DNA of 64,000 nt, taken from Streptomyces sp. NBC_00271 (GTDB taxonomy: Bacteria > Actinomycetota > Actinomycetes > Streptomycetales > Streptomycetaceae). Shown one piece after another: positions 55,436 through 63,877 of this stretch; the stretch's first letter is position 1, and each line of letters starts with the position of its first letter. The stretch covers positions 8,060,001 through 8,124,000 of the forward strand of contig NZ_CP108070.1 in NCBI RefSeq assembly GCF_036178845.1. The letters run 5' to 3'. The notes beneath the pieces are model-generated. The model was given only the letters and a program-made list of their open reading frames with translations, was not told the DNA's origin and made no database searches. The position numbers and the translations under genes were made by a program.

Positions 55436-55461
55436 CACTCCGTTGACTAATCAATGGAGTG
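55436..55461. promoter_or_regulatory. 26-bp palindromic operator candidate for PadR
   Basis: CACTCCGTTGACTAATCAATGGAGTG is symmetrical at 11 of 13 base pairs (split here: arms 55436-55448 and 55449-55461). It overlaps TTGACT, a possible -35 box, 27 bp before the padR start. TTAATT (55475-55480) could be the -10 of a leaderless transcript. Autorepression by the PadR protein is the simplest reading. Confidence 0.6.
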
Positions 55462-55487
55462 TCGATACAGGGTGTTAATTTGGGGAA

Positions 55488-56069
55488 ATGGCTCTGCGCA
55501 ACGCGGTGATGGCCGCGCTTTTGGAGGGCGAGGCGTCCGGCTACGACCTCGCGAAGGGGTTCGAGGCCTCGGTCGCCAACTTCTGGATGGCCACCCCTCA
55601 GCAGATCTACCGCGAGCTGGAGCGCATGGAGGGCGAAGGGCTCGTCTCCGCCCGCGTCGTGCAGCAGGAACGTCGGCCCAACAAGCGGCTCTTCTCGCTC
55701 ACCGAGGCCGGACTCGACGCGATACGCGCCTACACGGCCGAAGTCCCCAGCAAGCCGACGGCGATCCGGGACGAGCTGATGGTCAAGGTGAGCTGCGTCG
55801 ACATCGGAGACGCCGAAGCCGTACGGGCCGGGGTCGTCGAGCGTGTGGAGCGGGCCGGCGCCAAACTGGCCCGCTACCGGCGCGCGCAGGAACGCATGCT
55901 GGCCGGCCGCAGCGAGGAGGAGTACCTCGTCACCGTCGAACGCGTGGGCCCCTACCTCACCCTGCTCGGCGGCATGGCCCTTGAGCAGGCGAACCTTCAG
56001 TGGGGCGAGACGGCCCTGAGGAGGCTCGACCAGCGGGCCGAGGCCCTCGGCGCGACGGCTCGCGGCTGA
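55488..56069 (+). CDS. PadR family transcriptional regulator
   Basis: A 193-residue regulator. The winged helix is at 1-80: ALLEGEASGYDLAKGFEAS, then ATPQQIYRELERMEGEGLVS, and RRPNKRLFSLTEAGLDAIRAY for the wing. The C-terminal Vir-type helices follow to residue 190, with RVERAGAKLARYRRAQERM. PadR proteins usually control exporters or degrade aromatic stress signals. The start is ATG 55488 with GGGGAA just before it; spacing is too short for certainty, and the mRNA may be leaderless. It is convergent with the AsnC-type gene. Confidence 0.88.
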   Translation: MALRNAVMAALLEGEASGYDLAKGFEASVANFWMATPQQIYRELERMEGEGLVSARVVQQERRPNKRLFSLTEAGLDAIRAYTAEVPSKPTAIRDELMVKVSCVDIGDAEAVRAGVVERVERAGAKLARYRRAQERMLAGRSEEEYLVTVERVGPYLTLLGGMALEQANLQWGETALRRLDQRAEALGATARG

Positions 56070-56103
56070 TGCTCCACGTACCCCGCGCCCGTCCTGGGCG
56101 GGA

Positions 56104-57078
56104 TCAGCGGCCCGGGTCGTAGGCGAGTTGCTTGACCAGGCGCAGGGTCAGGGCGGTTTCGACGGCCTGGACGCCGTCGAGGGCGCCGATCTTCTCGCTC
56201 AGATACGTGTACAGCTCCCCGCTGTTGCGGTAGACGGTCGAGGCGACGATGCCGGCCTGACCGGTGATCGCCGCGGCGAAACGCACCTCGGGATGCGCGG
56301 CGAGTGCCCGTCCGACGTCGGCGAGGGCGGCCGGGGCCACGGTGAGCCACAGCATGGCCTCCACCTCGTGGCCGAGCGGTTCCTGGTCGAACTGGACGTC
56401 GAAGTACAGCACCCCGGTGGCCCGCATGCGCTCCAGACGCCGCTTGACCACGGACTCCGACTGGCCGGTGGCCGCCTGGAGTTCGGTGAGCGTGGCACGC
56501 CCGTCCCGGACGAGCACGGCCAGCAGCGCCTCGTCGGCCGCCTCCAGCGTGAGGGGGTCGGTGACCGGCTCGACCGGCGGTGGGCGCAGGGCCGCCTGCT
56601 GGTCGGGGGCGAGCCCGTTGGCCTTGTTGAGCCAGTCCAGCTGTCCGCCGTAGAACGAGTGCAGTACGCAGTGGGCGCTGACGGAGACGACACGGGGGGT
56701 GCGCTGCAACCGGTCGAAGAGCAGTTCGTCCCGGGCCTGCCGGCTGCGCGGCTTCATCGCGCACATCACCTCGGTGCCGCCGGAGATCAGCGAGACGTAC
56801 GAGGTGTCGGGGCGCCGGGCGAGCGCGCCCGCCAACAGTTCGGCCACGTCCGGGGTGCAGCGCAGCCGGACGATCCAGTTGGTGCGGCCGAGCCGGCTCT
56901 CGTCGATCACGCCGAGCACCCGCAGCCGTGCCGTGGTGCGCAACCGCCGCAGGCGCCGGGCGACGGTCTGGTCGGAGACCCCGAGCACCTCCGCGATCCG
57001 GGTGAGCGGCGCCCGTCCGTCGATCTGGAGGCACTGGAGCAGTCTCAGGTCGAGTGCGTCGAGCGCGCGGGACGGCAT
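56104..57078 (-). CDS. Lrp/AsnC regulator with two tandem modules
   Basis: A 324-residue protein with two AsnC-type halves. The first has LTRIAEVLGVSDQTVARRLRRL (about 25-46), then an RAM-like domain with SLISGGTEVMCAMKP. The second has LTELQAATGQSESVVKRRLERM (near 195-216) and a RAM domain with AAITGQAGIVASTVYRN. The double layout is typical of a large actinobacterial group. The start ATG 57078 was chosen because GAGGAGG lies 8 nt upstream; MERMERE at 57111 is a weaker option. It may regulate the exporter encoded upstream on the same strand. Confidence 0.87.
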   Translation of the reverse strand: MPSRALDALDLRLLQCLQIDGRAPLTRIAEVLGVSDQTVARRLRRLRTTARLRVLGVIDESRLGRTNWIVRLRCTPDVAELLAGALARRPDTSYVSLISGGTEVMCAMKPRSRQARDELLFDRLQRTPRVVSVSAHCVLHSFYGGQLDWLNKANGLAPDQQAALRPPPVEPVTDPLTLEAADEALLAVLVRDGRATLTELQAATGQSESVVKRRLERMRATGVLYFDVQFDQEPLGHEVEAMLWLTVAPAALADVGRALAAHPEVRFAAAITGQAGIVASTVYRNSGELYTYLSEKIGALDGVQAVETALTLRLVKQLAYDPGR

Positions 57079-57146
57079 CGGCTCGGCCTCCTCTCGCTCC
57101 ATTCGCTCCATGCGGACTCCCGAAGTCAATGATCGAGCATGACGGT

Positions 57147-57177
57147 GAGGCCCGGGACCAGTGTGGTCCCGGGCCTC
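57147..57177. terminator. 14-bp perfect hairpin
   Basis: Arms 57147-57160 and 57164-57177 are perfectly complementary with a 3-nt loop. It lies after the exporter gene and before the AsnC-type gene, and should end the exporter transcript. Confidence 0.85.
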
Positions 57178-57263
57178 GTACGGGCGCCCGTTCCGTCCCC
57201 ACGAAAGGGCGCCTCCAGGGCCTGTCCGGCGGATCACGCCGCAGACACGCCCTGGTGCCGGGG

Positions 57264-58883
57264 TCAGCCGCGCTGCCCCAGCCGGGGCTCCGCCGCCCCG
57301 GTCTCCCGCGGTGCCGCCGGGGCGGCGCCGGATCCGGCCACCGGCCTGGTGACCGACTGCCGCGGGCTGCGCAGCAGGACGGCACCGACCGCCGCGGCGA
57401 CCAAGGTCAGTGCCGCGGCGATGATCAGGCACAGGTGAAGGCCGTCGAGGAAGGCCTCGGACAGGGCGCCCAGGGCACGGCCCCGGTCGGCGCCCAGGTT
57501 CATGCCCGCGACCGCGCCCAGGCCGTTCGCGTCCACCACGGAGGTGACGCTCCGTACCGTCGCCGCCGGCAGACCCACGTCGGTGAGGTGGCCCGGCAGG
57601 GTGTGCACGGCCTTGGTGGACAGCACGGCGCCGAGGACGGCCGGGCCGAGCGCGCCGCCGACCTGCCGGAACGCGCTGTTCCCGGCGGCCGCCATACCGG
57701 CCTGGCGCAGCGGTACGGAGGCGACGGCCGCGGCCGTCATCGGCGTGATGACGAAGCCGAGGCCGAGGCCCAGCAGGGCCAGTCGCCAGGCCAGCGAACC
57801 GAACGACGTACCGGCGTCGAGGGACGTCAGCGACAGCAGCGAGGCCGCGGTCACCAGCAGCCCGCCGGTGATCAGGACGCGGGGCGACACCTTGTGCATC
57901 AGCCGCCCGGCCGGTGCCCCGACGAGGATGCACATCAGAGTGACCATCAGCATCCGGGCCGCCGCCTCCAGGGTGCTGAGCTGCTGCACCATGCCGAAGT
58001 AGAGGCTGAGGGCGAAGAAGAAGCCGATCAGGCCCAGGAAGCTGATCATGGCGACGAGCGTCGTGGCGGTGAAGGCGGGGCTGCGGAAGAGCGTCAGGTC
58101 CAGCATCGGGCTGTCACTGCGGCGCTCCACCAGGACGAACGCGACGGCCGCGACCGCCGCCGCCACCAGGGCCACGATCACCTTCCCCTCGGTGAAGGAG
58201 CCGGCGCCGCCCTCGATGACGCCGTAGACCAGCGCGGTGATCGCCACCGCGGCGGTGATCTGGCCGGGCCAGTCCAGACGTCGGGAGCCGGGGGCGCGCG
58301 AGTCGGTCACCAGCCGGGCCGCGAAGGCCATCGCGAGGAGCGAGGCGGGAACGGGCAGCAGGTAGATCCAGCGCCAGGAGAAGTGCTCCAGGATCAGTCC
58401 CGCGATCACCGGGCCGAGCGCCAGCGCCGCCATCAGGGCCGTGGCCCACAGCCCGACGAACTTGCCGCGCTCGCGGTGGTCGGGCACGGCGTGGCTGATC
58501 AGCGCCAGCGTCGTGGGCAGCAGCGCGGCGGCGCCCAGACCGGCGAAGGCCTGGCCCACCCACAGGACCTCGATCGACCGCGCGCACAGCGCGATCGCCG
58601 CCCCCACCGCGCTGAACGCGAGGCCCGCCTGGAAGACCTTCTTGCGGCCGTGGACCTCGCCGAAGACTCCGGCGGTCAGGATCAGCGCGGCCATGGGCAG
58701 CACGAACGCGTCCGAGACCCACGACAGTTGGGCGGTCGACGCGTTCAGCGCCCGCTGGATGGCCGGCAGGCTCACCGAGACGGTGGTCACCGGCAGATAC
58801 GCGACGAACACGCCCACGCAGGCCATGACGAGCGTGGCCGCCCGCCGTTCCCGCGGCTCGTGCGCCGTTGTCGTGACGTTCAC
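57264..58883 (-). CDS. MFS drug exporter, DHA2 (14-TM) family
   Basis: A 539-residue exporter with 14 predicted helices. SWVSDAFVLPMAALILTAG and GVFGEVHGRKKVFQAGL are the helix 1-3 motifs of the EmrB/QacA type (motif A is GxxxxxxGRKxxf). Motif C is present as ALGPVIAGLILEHFSWRW. It expels small hydrophobic compounds with proton entry. The start GTG 58883 has GAGGGAG 4-5 nt upstream, so upstream extension was rejected. It is divergent from a methyltransferase, a layout common for self-resistance or stress genes. Confidence 0.9.
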   Translation of the reverse strand: MNVTTTAHEPRERRAATLVMACVGVFVAYLPVTTVSVSLPAIQRALNASTAQLSWVSDAFVLPMAALILTAGVFGEVHGRKKVFQAGLAFSAVGAAIALCARSIEVLWVGQAFAGLGAAALLPTTLALISHAVPDHRERGKFVGLWATALMAALALGPVIAGLILEHFSWRWIYLLPVPASLLAMAFAARLVTDSRAPGSRRLDWPGQITAAVAITALVYGVIEGGAGSFTEGKVIVALVAAAVAAVAFVLVERRSDSPMLDLTLFRSPAFTATTLVAMISFLGLIGFFFALSLYFGMVQQLSTLEAAARMLMVTLMCILVGAPAGRLMHKVSPRVLITGGLLVTAASLLSLTSLDAGTSFGSLAWRLALLGLGLGFVITPMTAAAVASVPLRQAGMAAAGNSAFRQVGGALGPAVLGAVLSTKAVHTLPGHLTDVGLPAATVRSVTSVVDANGLGAVAGMNLGADRGRALGALSEAFLDGLHLCLIIAAALTLVAAAVGAVLLRSPRQSVTRPVAGSGAAPAAPRETGAAEPRLGQRG

Positions 58884-59093
58884 GAAACTCCCTCTCCCCC
58901 TGCGGCGCACCGCACCGCGATCGCTCGATACGGCGCTCACCTTCGGGGCCGCCTGCGGGCCGGGGCCAGCCACGGCGGGGGAAAATCTGGATATTCGACA
59001 TTCCGGACCCGGTTTCCCGGGATTTCCGTGATCGCTGTCAGGAGGTGTGAGGCCGCCGACCTGGTGACCGGCGCGGCGGATAGGTTCGCGGGT

Positions 59094-59975
59094 ATGACGA
59101 CGACATCGCAAGAAGCCTTCCTGCGGGCCTTCCACGCCGAGCGGCCGGCGGTGACGGCGGACGCGTTCGCCGGTGGCCGCGCCGCGGACGGCCGGTCCAG
59201 CTACGAGATCGTGCGCGACCGGGTCGCCGGACACGGGCGGGTACTGGATCTCGGCTGCGGCGACGGCCTGTTGCTCGAACTGCTCGGCCGGACCGAGGGA
59301 CGCCGGCTGGCCGGGGTGGACCTCTCACCGGAGGCCCTGGAGCTGGCGCGTCTGCGACCGCTGCCCGCCGGGACGACGCTGTCGGAGAGCCGGGCCCAGC
59401 ACCTTCCCTTCGCCGACGACACCTTCGACGCCTGTGTCTCCCACATGGCGCTGATGCTGATGGGCGAGGTGGAACAGGTGGCCGCGGAAGTGGCCCGGGT
59501 GCTGCGCCCCGGAGGCATGCTGGCCTGCGTGATCGGCGGCGGAGCCGTGGGCGGTGAGGCGTACGAGCTGTTCGTCGGGCTGTTGCGGTCCGCGGTCGAG
59601 ACGGCTCCCGTCGGGCAGCGCATCCCCGCTCTCGGGGACCGGAGGACCCGCAGCCGTGCGGGGCTCGACAGCGTCCTCACGCCGGCGGGATTCGCGCCGG
59701 TCGACTGGGAGACCGTCCCCATCGACCTGAGCGGACCGGTCGAGCAGGTGTGGGACGCCCTGGCGGGTGTCTATGACGTCGGCCCGCTCGACGCGGCCAC
59801 CGTGGAGTCCCTGCGCGCGGCCTTCCTCACCGGGGCGAAGAAGCTCACGGCGCCGAACGGGGTCGTCCCGTGCGGGATGAACGTGCATCTCGTGACGACG
59901 AATCTGACGACGAATCCGACCGATCCGACGGCGCCTCCGGCGGCAAATCCGGCGGCCGGAACCGCTACTGCCTGA
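59094..59975 (+). CDS. SAM-dependent methyltransferase
   Basis: A 293-residue class I methyltransferase. RVLDLGCGDGLLLELLGR (about 49-66) is the SAM motif, LAGVDLSPEAL the acidic loop, LPFADDTFDACVSHMALML motif II, and EVARVLRPGGMLACVI motif III. The C-terminal 25 residues are Thr/Pro/Ala repeats. ATG 59094 is preceded by TAGGTT (59081-59086) and no Shine-Dalgarno, so the transcript may be leaderless. A very long frame upstream (to 57054) is not this gene. Divergent from the drug exporter, with which it may share a promoter region. Confidence 0.88.
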   Translation: MTTTSQEAFLRAFHAERPAVTADAFAGGRAADGRSSYEIVRDRVAGHGRVLDLGCGDGLLLELLGRTEGRRLAGVDLSPEALELARLRPLPAGTTLSESRAQHLPFADDTFDACVSHMALMLMGEVEQVAAEVARVLRPGGMLACVIGGGAVGGEAYELFVGLLRSAVETAPVGQRIPALGDRRTRSRAGLDSVLTPAGFAPVDWETVPIDLSGPVEQVWDALAGVYDVGPLDAATVESLRAAFLTGAKKLTAPNGVVPCGMNVHLVTTNLTTNPTDPTAPPAANPAAGTATA

Positions 59976-60224
59976 GCGCCGCCATCGCCATGCGCAGGGC
60001 GACCGGGAGCCCGTTCCCTGGCACTGCCCCGGATCAACCGCCGTTGTGCGCAAAAAACTGTTATCGCGGAGGGCGGCCCTCCGTCTCCTGTGCGTCAGGG
60101 CCCGACGAACGGCTGTGATCCGCGACATGGCGCGCGGACAGGCTCGCCGGAGTGGGGGATCCTGCACTTTCGCCCGTGTGTGCCCAGTGGCACGGGTGGT
60201 CACCGTGGCATCGGAGGGACGTAC

Positions 60225-61934
60225 GTGGACGGGCGGCAGTGGCGCTCCATCATCGGGGCCGCGCAGGCCGGCGACCGGCGCGCCCTCGACGAACTCGTCG
60301 CGGGCTGGCTCCCGCTCGTCTACAACATCGTCGGCCGCGCCCTGAACGGCCACGCGGACGTCGACGACGTCGTGCAGGAGACCATGCTGCGCGCCGTCGA
60401 CAACCTCGGCTCGCTGCGCGACCCGGACAGCTTCCGGTCCTGGCTGGTCGCCATCACGATGCGGCAGATACGGGACCGCTCGCGCCGCCGGACGGCCGAG
60501 CCGCTGGCCGACGGCGCCGGTGAACAGGCCGCCGACTTCGCCGAACTGACCGTGCTGCGGCTCCAGTTGAAGGGACAGCGGCGAGAGGTCGCGGAGGCGG
60601 TGCGCTGGCTCGACGACGAGGACCGCCAGTTGCTCTCGTTGTGGTGGCTGGAGGTCGCGGGCGAACTCACCCGGCGCGAGCTGGCGGCCGCGGTCGGGAT
60701 CAGCAGGCAGCACGCGGCGGTGCGGGTGCAGCGGATGAAGCAACGGCTGGAGATCGCGCGGGACATCGTGCGGGCGCTCGACGGCCACCACCCCGGCGCG
60801 GGCAACTCCCCCTGCCCGGACCTGCGGTTGGTGACCGCCCGCTGGGACGGGCGGCCCGACTCGGTGTGGCGCAAGCGGCTGGCCCGGCACATCCGGGGCT
60901 GTGCGTACTGTTCGGGCGCCCGCGAGGCCGTCGTACCGGCCGAACGCCTCCTCGTCGGGATCGCTCTAGTCCCGTTGCCGGTCGGCTTCACGCTGTCGCT
61001 CGCGCTCGGCGGCAAGACGGCGGTCGCCGCCACCTCCGTCGGCTGGTCCGCCAAGGTCCTCGGCCTGCTCACCAAGCCCGCCGTCGCCGTCACGGCCGGC
61101 GCCACCCTCGCGGCGGGTGGCCTGTACGTCGTCACCCGGGCGCCCGACGACCCGCCCCCGGCCCTCGCCGCGCCCACGGCGGCGAGCACCGCACGCCCAC
61201 CGTCGGGACGTACGGGCGAGCCGTCCGCCTCCGCGACCCCCTCACCGTCCCCCTCGGCCTCCCCATCACCGTCGCCCTCGCCCTCGAAGACCCGTGTCCA
61301 GCTGTACGGCACCGTCGTCGACGCCGTCGACAGCGCACCCGCCGCGAGCGCGCTGCCGGCGGCGCTGCCCCGGCGCGCCGAGAAGGGCGTCACCGCCACC
61401 GGGGCGCCCGCCACCGGCCTCACCCACCGCGGGGAGACGGTCACCTTCAGCGGGCAGGGCTACTTCCGGGTCCGCTGGCAGGTGCTGCCTCAGCAACGCA
61501 CCGGCGCCCTGCTCATGCCGACCTGGACCGGGCTGAGCGGCAGGCTCTTCCACGTCGCCTCGGGCGGCGGCCACCGCATGGACGACGTGCAGTCGGGCTC
61601 GACGGACGGCACGACCTGGATGGGCGGCCCGTCCGTGGGCTACGCCGTCCTGCCCTCCGGCACCCAACAGATGTGGCAGAACGAGTACTTCTGGATCGAC
61701 GGCACCGTCACCCTCCACCAGAACGAGGGCCCCGCCGACTACAACCTCTTCGTCCAGACCTCGACCTGGGACAAGGTGACCGAGGACGTCCGCACCGGTC
61801 CCGCCCAGGGCGTGATCCGCTACGGCCTCGTCCGCGACAACGGCGAGGACACCGCCCCGGTGCCGCAGTACCTGACCCGCTCGACCCCCGCCGACCCGGC
61901 GACCGTGAGCAGGCGCTCGCAGGTCACCTCCTGA
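60225..61934 (+). CDS. ECF sigma factor fused to a zinc-finger, membrane and secreted domain
   Basis: A 569-residue chain. Residues 13-80 are sigma region 2 (HADVDDVVQETMLRAVDNL, then RSWLVAITMRQIRDRSRRR). Residues 110-190 are region 4 (DEDRQLLSLWWLEVAGELTR, GISRQHAAVRVQRMKQR). HIRGCAYC (about 222-229) is an anti-sigma-like zinc motif. Two hydrophobic stretches follow near 243-262 and 285-303, then a Pro/Ser stalk (320-355) and about 210 residues of probably extracytoplasmic domain (WMGGPSVGYAVLPSGTQQMW). Start GTG 60225 has GGAGGGA 6 nt upstream. The sigma and its inhibitor appear joined in one protein. Confidence 0.85.
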   Translation: MDGRQWRSIIGAAQAGDRRALDELVAGWLPLVYNIVGRALNGHADVDDVVQETMLRAVDNLGSLRDPDSFRSWLVAITMRQIRDRSRRRTAEPLADGAGEQAADFAELTVLRLQLKGQRREVAEAVRWLDDEDRQLLSLWWLEVAGELTRRELAAAVGISRQHAAVRVQRMKQRLEIARDIVRALDGHHPGAGNSPCPDLRLVTARWDGRPDSVWRKRLARHIRGCAYCSGAREAVVPAERLLVGIALVPLPVGFTLSLALGGKTAVAATSVGWSAKVLGLLTKPAVAVTAGATLAAGGLYVVTRAPDDPPPALAAPTAASTARPPSGRTGEPSASATPSPSPSASPSPSPSPSKTRVQLYGTVVDAVDSAPAASALPAALPRRAEKGVTATGAPATGLTHRGETVTFSGQGYFRVRWQVLPQQRTGALLMPTWTGLSGRLFHVASGGGHRMDDVQSGSTDGTTWMGGPSVGYAVLPSGTQQMWQNEYFWIDGTVTLHQNEGPADYNLFVQTSTWDKVTEDVRTGPAQGVIRYGLVRDNGEDTAPVPQYLTRSTPADPATVSRRSQVTS

Positions 61935-61956
61935 CCGGGCCGCCCGCGTTTCCCCC

Positions 61957-62640
61957 TCAGGCCTTGCGCAGCGCGCACAGCGCGTCGATGCGGTTCGTGG
62001 TGATCGAATCCACTCCCATGTCCAGCAGCCGGCGCATGGAACGGCGGGTGTCGGGAGTCCAGACGGAGAGCAGGTGGCCGCCCCGGTGGACGCGGGCGGT
62101 GAGGGCGCGGTCGACCAGGCTGAAGCGGTAGTTGAGCCAGCGCGGCCGTACGGCTTCGAGGACGGCCGGGCGCGGCGGTGCGAGGCTCGTCCAGGTCAGC
62201 GCGATCTCGGCGGCGGGGTCGGCGGCGCGCACCGCCAGCATGGCCGGGGCGCCCGCGCAGTAGTACACCCGGTCCTGGGCCCCGCACTCACGGATGACCT
62301 CGATGATCCGGCGTACGGCCGTGCCGTCGGGCTCTCCCGGCAGATCGACCATGATCCGGCTGTCCTTGGTCACCTCGAGGGCCTCCACGAGCGTCGGTAC
62401 CCCGCCGCCCGTGAGCCCGCGCACCTCGTCCGAGGAGAGCGAACTGAGCGGCCGCTCCAGCTCCCACAGCCGTTTCAGTGTCTCGTCGTGCAGCAGCACG
62501 GGCACCTCGTCGCGGGTCAGCCGTACGTCGATCTCGACCGCGTCCGCGCCCAGTTGGAGCGCGGAACGCAGCGAGTCGATGGTGTTCTCGCGGACGCGAT
62601 AGGGGTCGCCGCGGTGGGCCACGGCAGTCACGGTGCGCAT
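61957..62640 (-). CDS. Glycerophosphodiester phosphodiesterase
   Basis: A 227-residue GDPD-family TIM barrel that hydrolyses glycerophosphodiesters to glycerol-3-phosphate. The HR..P.EN core reads VAHRGDPYRVRENTIDSL (about 7-24), followed by GADAVEIDVRLTRDEVPVLLHD, with the metal ligands E-x-D and the second His. No signal peptide, so it acts in the cytoplasm. It starts 20 bp after the deaminase gene on the same strand; ATG 62640 was chosen over 62676, which would overlap that gene. No strong Shine-Dalgarno. Confidence 0.9.
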   Translation of the reverse strand: MRTVTAVAHRGDPYRVRENTIDSLRSALQLGADAVEIDVRLTRDEVPVLLHDETLKRLWELERPLSSLSSDEVRGLTGGGVPTLVEALEVTKDSRIMVDLPGEPDGTAVRRIIEVIRECGAQDRVYYCAGAPAMLAVRAADPAAEIALTWTSLAPPRPAVLEAVRPRWLNYRFSLVDRALTARVHRGGHLLSVWTPDTRRSMRRLLDMGVDSITTNRIDALCALRKA

Positions 62641-62660
62641 GGGCCCATTGTGCTGGTCGC

Positions 62661-63722
62661 TCAGAGCGTGAGCCACGCCGAGGCGTAGGTGTCGATCTCC
62701 TCGGCGAGGCGTGTCTTGCCGGCCGGGTCGAGGAAGGACGCCTCCACCGCGTTCTTGGCGAGCCCGGCGAGGCCGAGTTCGTCGAGGTCGAGGAGACGGG
62801 CGGCGACCGCGTACTCGTTGTTGAGGTCGGTGCCGAACATCGGCGGGTCGTCGGAGTTGATCGTGACGAGGACCCCGGCCCGGGTGAACTCCCTTATGGG
62901 GTGCTCGTCGAGGGTGCGGACCGCGCGGGTGGCGATGTTGGAGGTCGGGCAGACTTCCAGCGCGATGCGGTGCTCGGCGAGGTGGGCGAGCAGCTTCGGG
63001 TCCTGCGCGGAGCTGGTGCCGTGCCCGATGCGCTCGGCGCGCAGCTCGTTCAGCGCGTCCCAGACGGTCTCCGGCCCGGTCGTCTCACCCGCGTGCGGCA
63101 CCGAGCGCAGCCCGGCCGCGATCGCCTGGTCGAAGTACGGCTTGAACTGCGGTCGCGGTACGCCGATTTCGGGCCCGCCGAGTCCGAAGGAGACCAGACC
63201 CTCAGGACGCAGCCGGTCGTCGGTGGCGAGCCGCAGGGTCTCCTCGGCCGCCTCGAGCCCCGCCTCGCCGGGAATGTCGAAGCACCAGCGCAGGACGACC
63301 CCGAACTCGGCCTCCGCCGCCTTGCGGGCGTCCTCGATGGCGTCCATGAAGGCGCGCTCGTCGATGCCGCGGCGGGTGGAGGACCACGGGGTGATGGTCA
63401 GCTCGGCGTAACGGACCTGCTGCCGGGCCATGTCCCGGGCGACCTCGTACGTCAGCAGCCGTACGTCCTCGGGGGTGCGGATCAGGTCGACGACGGACAG
63501 GTAGACCTGGATGAAGTGGGCGAAGTCGGTGAACGTGAAGTAGTCCGCGAGGGCCTCGGGGTCCGTCGGCACCTGGGAGTCGGGGTGGCGGGCGGCGAGG
63601 GTGGAGACGATGCGGGGGGAGGCGGATCCGACGTGGTGCACGTGCAGTTCGGCCTTGGGCAGTCCGGCGATGAAGGCGTGCAGGTCGCGGACGCCCTCGC
63701 GGGTGCTGAGCTGGTCGGTCAA
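62661..63722 (-). CDS. Adenosine/adenine deaminase family protein
   Basis: A 353-residue amidohydrolase-fold deaminase. Zinc ligands are in ELHVHHVGSASPR (HxH, about 25-27), PHAGET (about 197-202) and LVTINSDDPPMFG (the SDDP, about 278). The first motif is HVHHVGSAS where adenosine deaminases have HLHLDGSL, so the substrate may differ. The start is TTG 63722, with GGAGGAA 5 nt upstream. It is divergent from the next gene and followed closely by the phosphodiesterase gene. Confidence 0.85.
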   Translation of the reverse strand: MTDQLSTREGVRDLHAFIAGLPKAELHVHHVGSASPRIVSTLAARHPDSQVPTDPEALADYFTFTDFAHFIQVYLSVVDLIRTPEDVRLLTYEVARDMARQQVRYAELTITPWSSTRRGIDERAFMDAIEDARKAAEAEFGVVLRWCFDIPGEAGLEAAEETLRLATDDRLRPEGLVSFGLGGPEIGVPRPQFKPYFDQAIAAGLRSVPHAGETTGPETVWDALNELRAERIGHGTSSAQDPKLLAHLAEHRIALEVCPTSNIATRAVRTLDEHPIREFTRAGVLVTINSDDPPMFGTDLNNEYAVAARLLDLDELGLAGLAKNAVEASFLDPAGKTRLAEEIDTYASAWLTL

Positions 63723-63877
63723 GGATTCCTCCCCGGAACGGCGCCCCCGGACCGTGGTCGGGGGACGCGGGTGATCGGCTGATCGGTGATTCGGGGATCA
63801 TCGTAGGCCGCCCCTCACGGGGTGAAGCCCCGGGCCGTAGCATGACGGCAGGTACGACAGAGGAGGGGACCTCACGC

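Noticed and set aside
56081..56102. Hairpin between the convergent padR and AsnC-type genes
   Set aside because: The stem needs a two-base bulge and is short, so it was not listed as a terminator.
57054..59093. A very long open frame (over 600 codons) leading into the methyltransferase gene
   Set aside because: It is antisense to the drug exporter, has biased low-complexity composition, and the methyltransferase homology starts only at 59094. Long antisense frames are common at this GC content.
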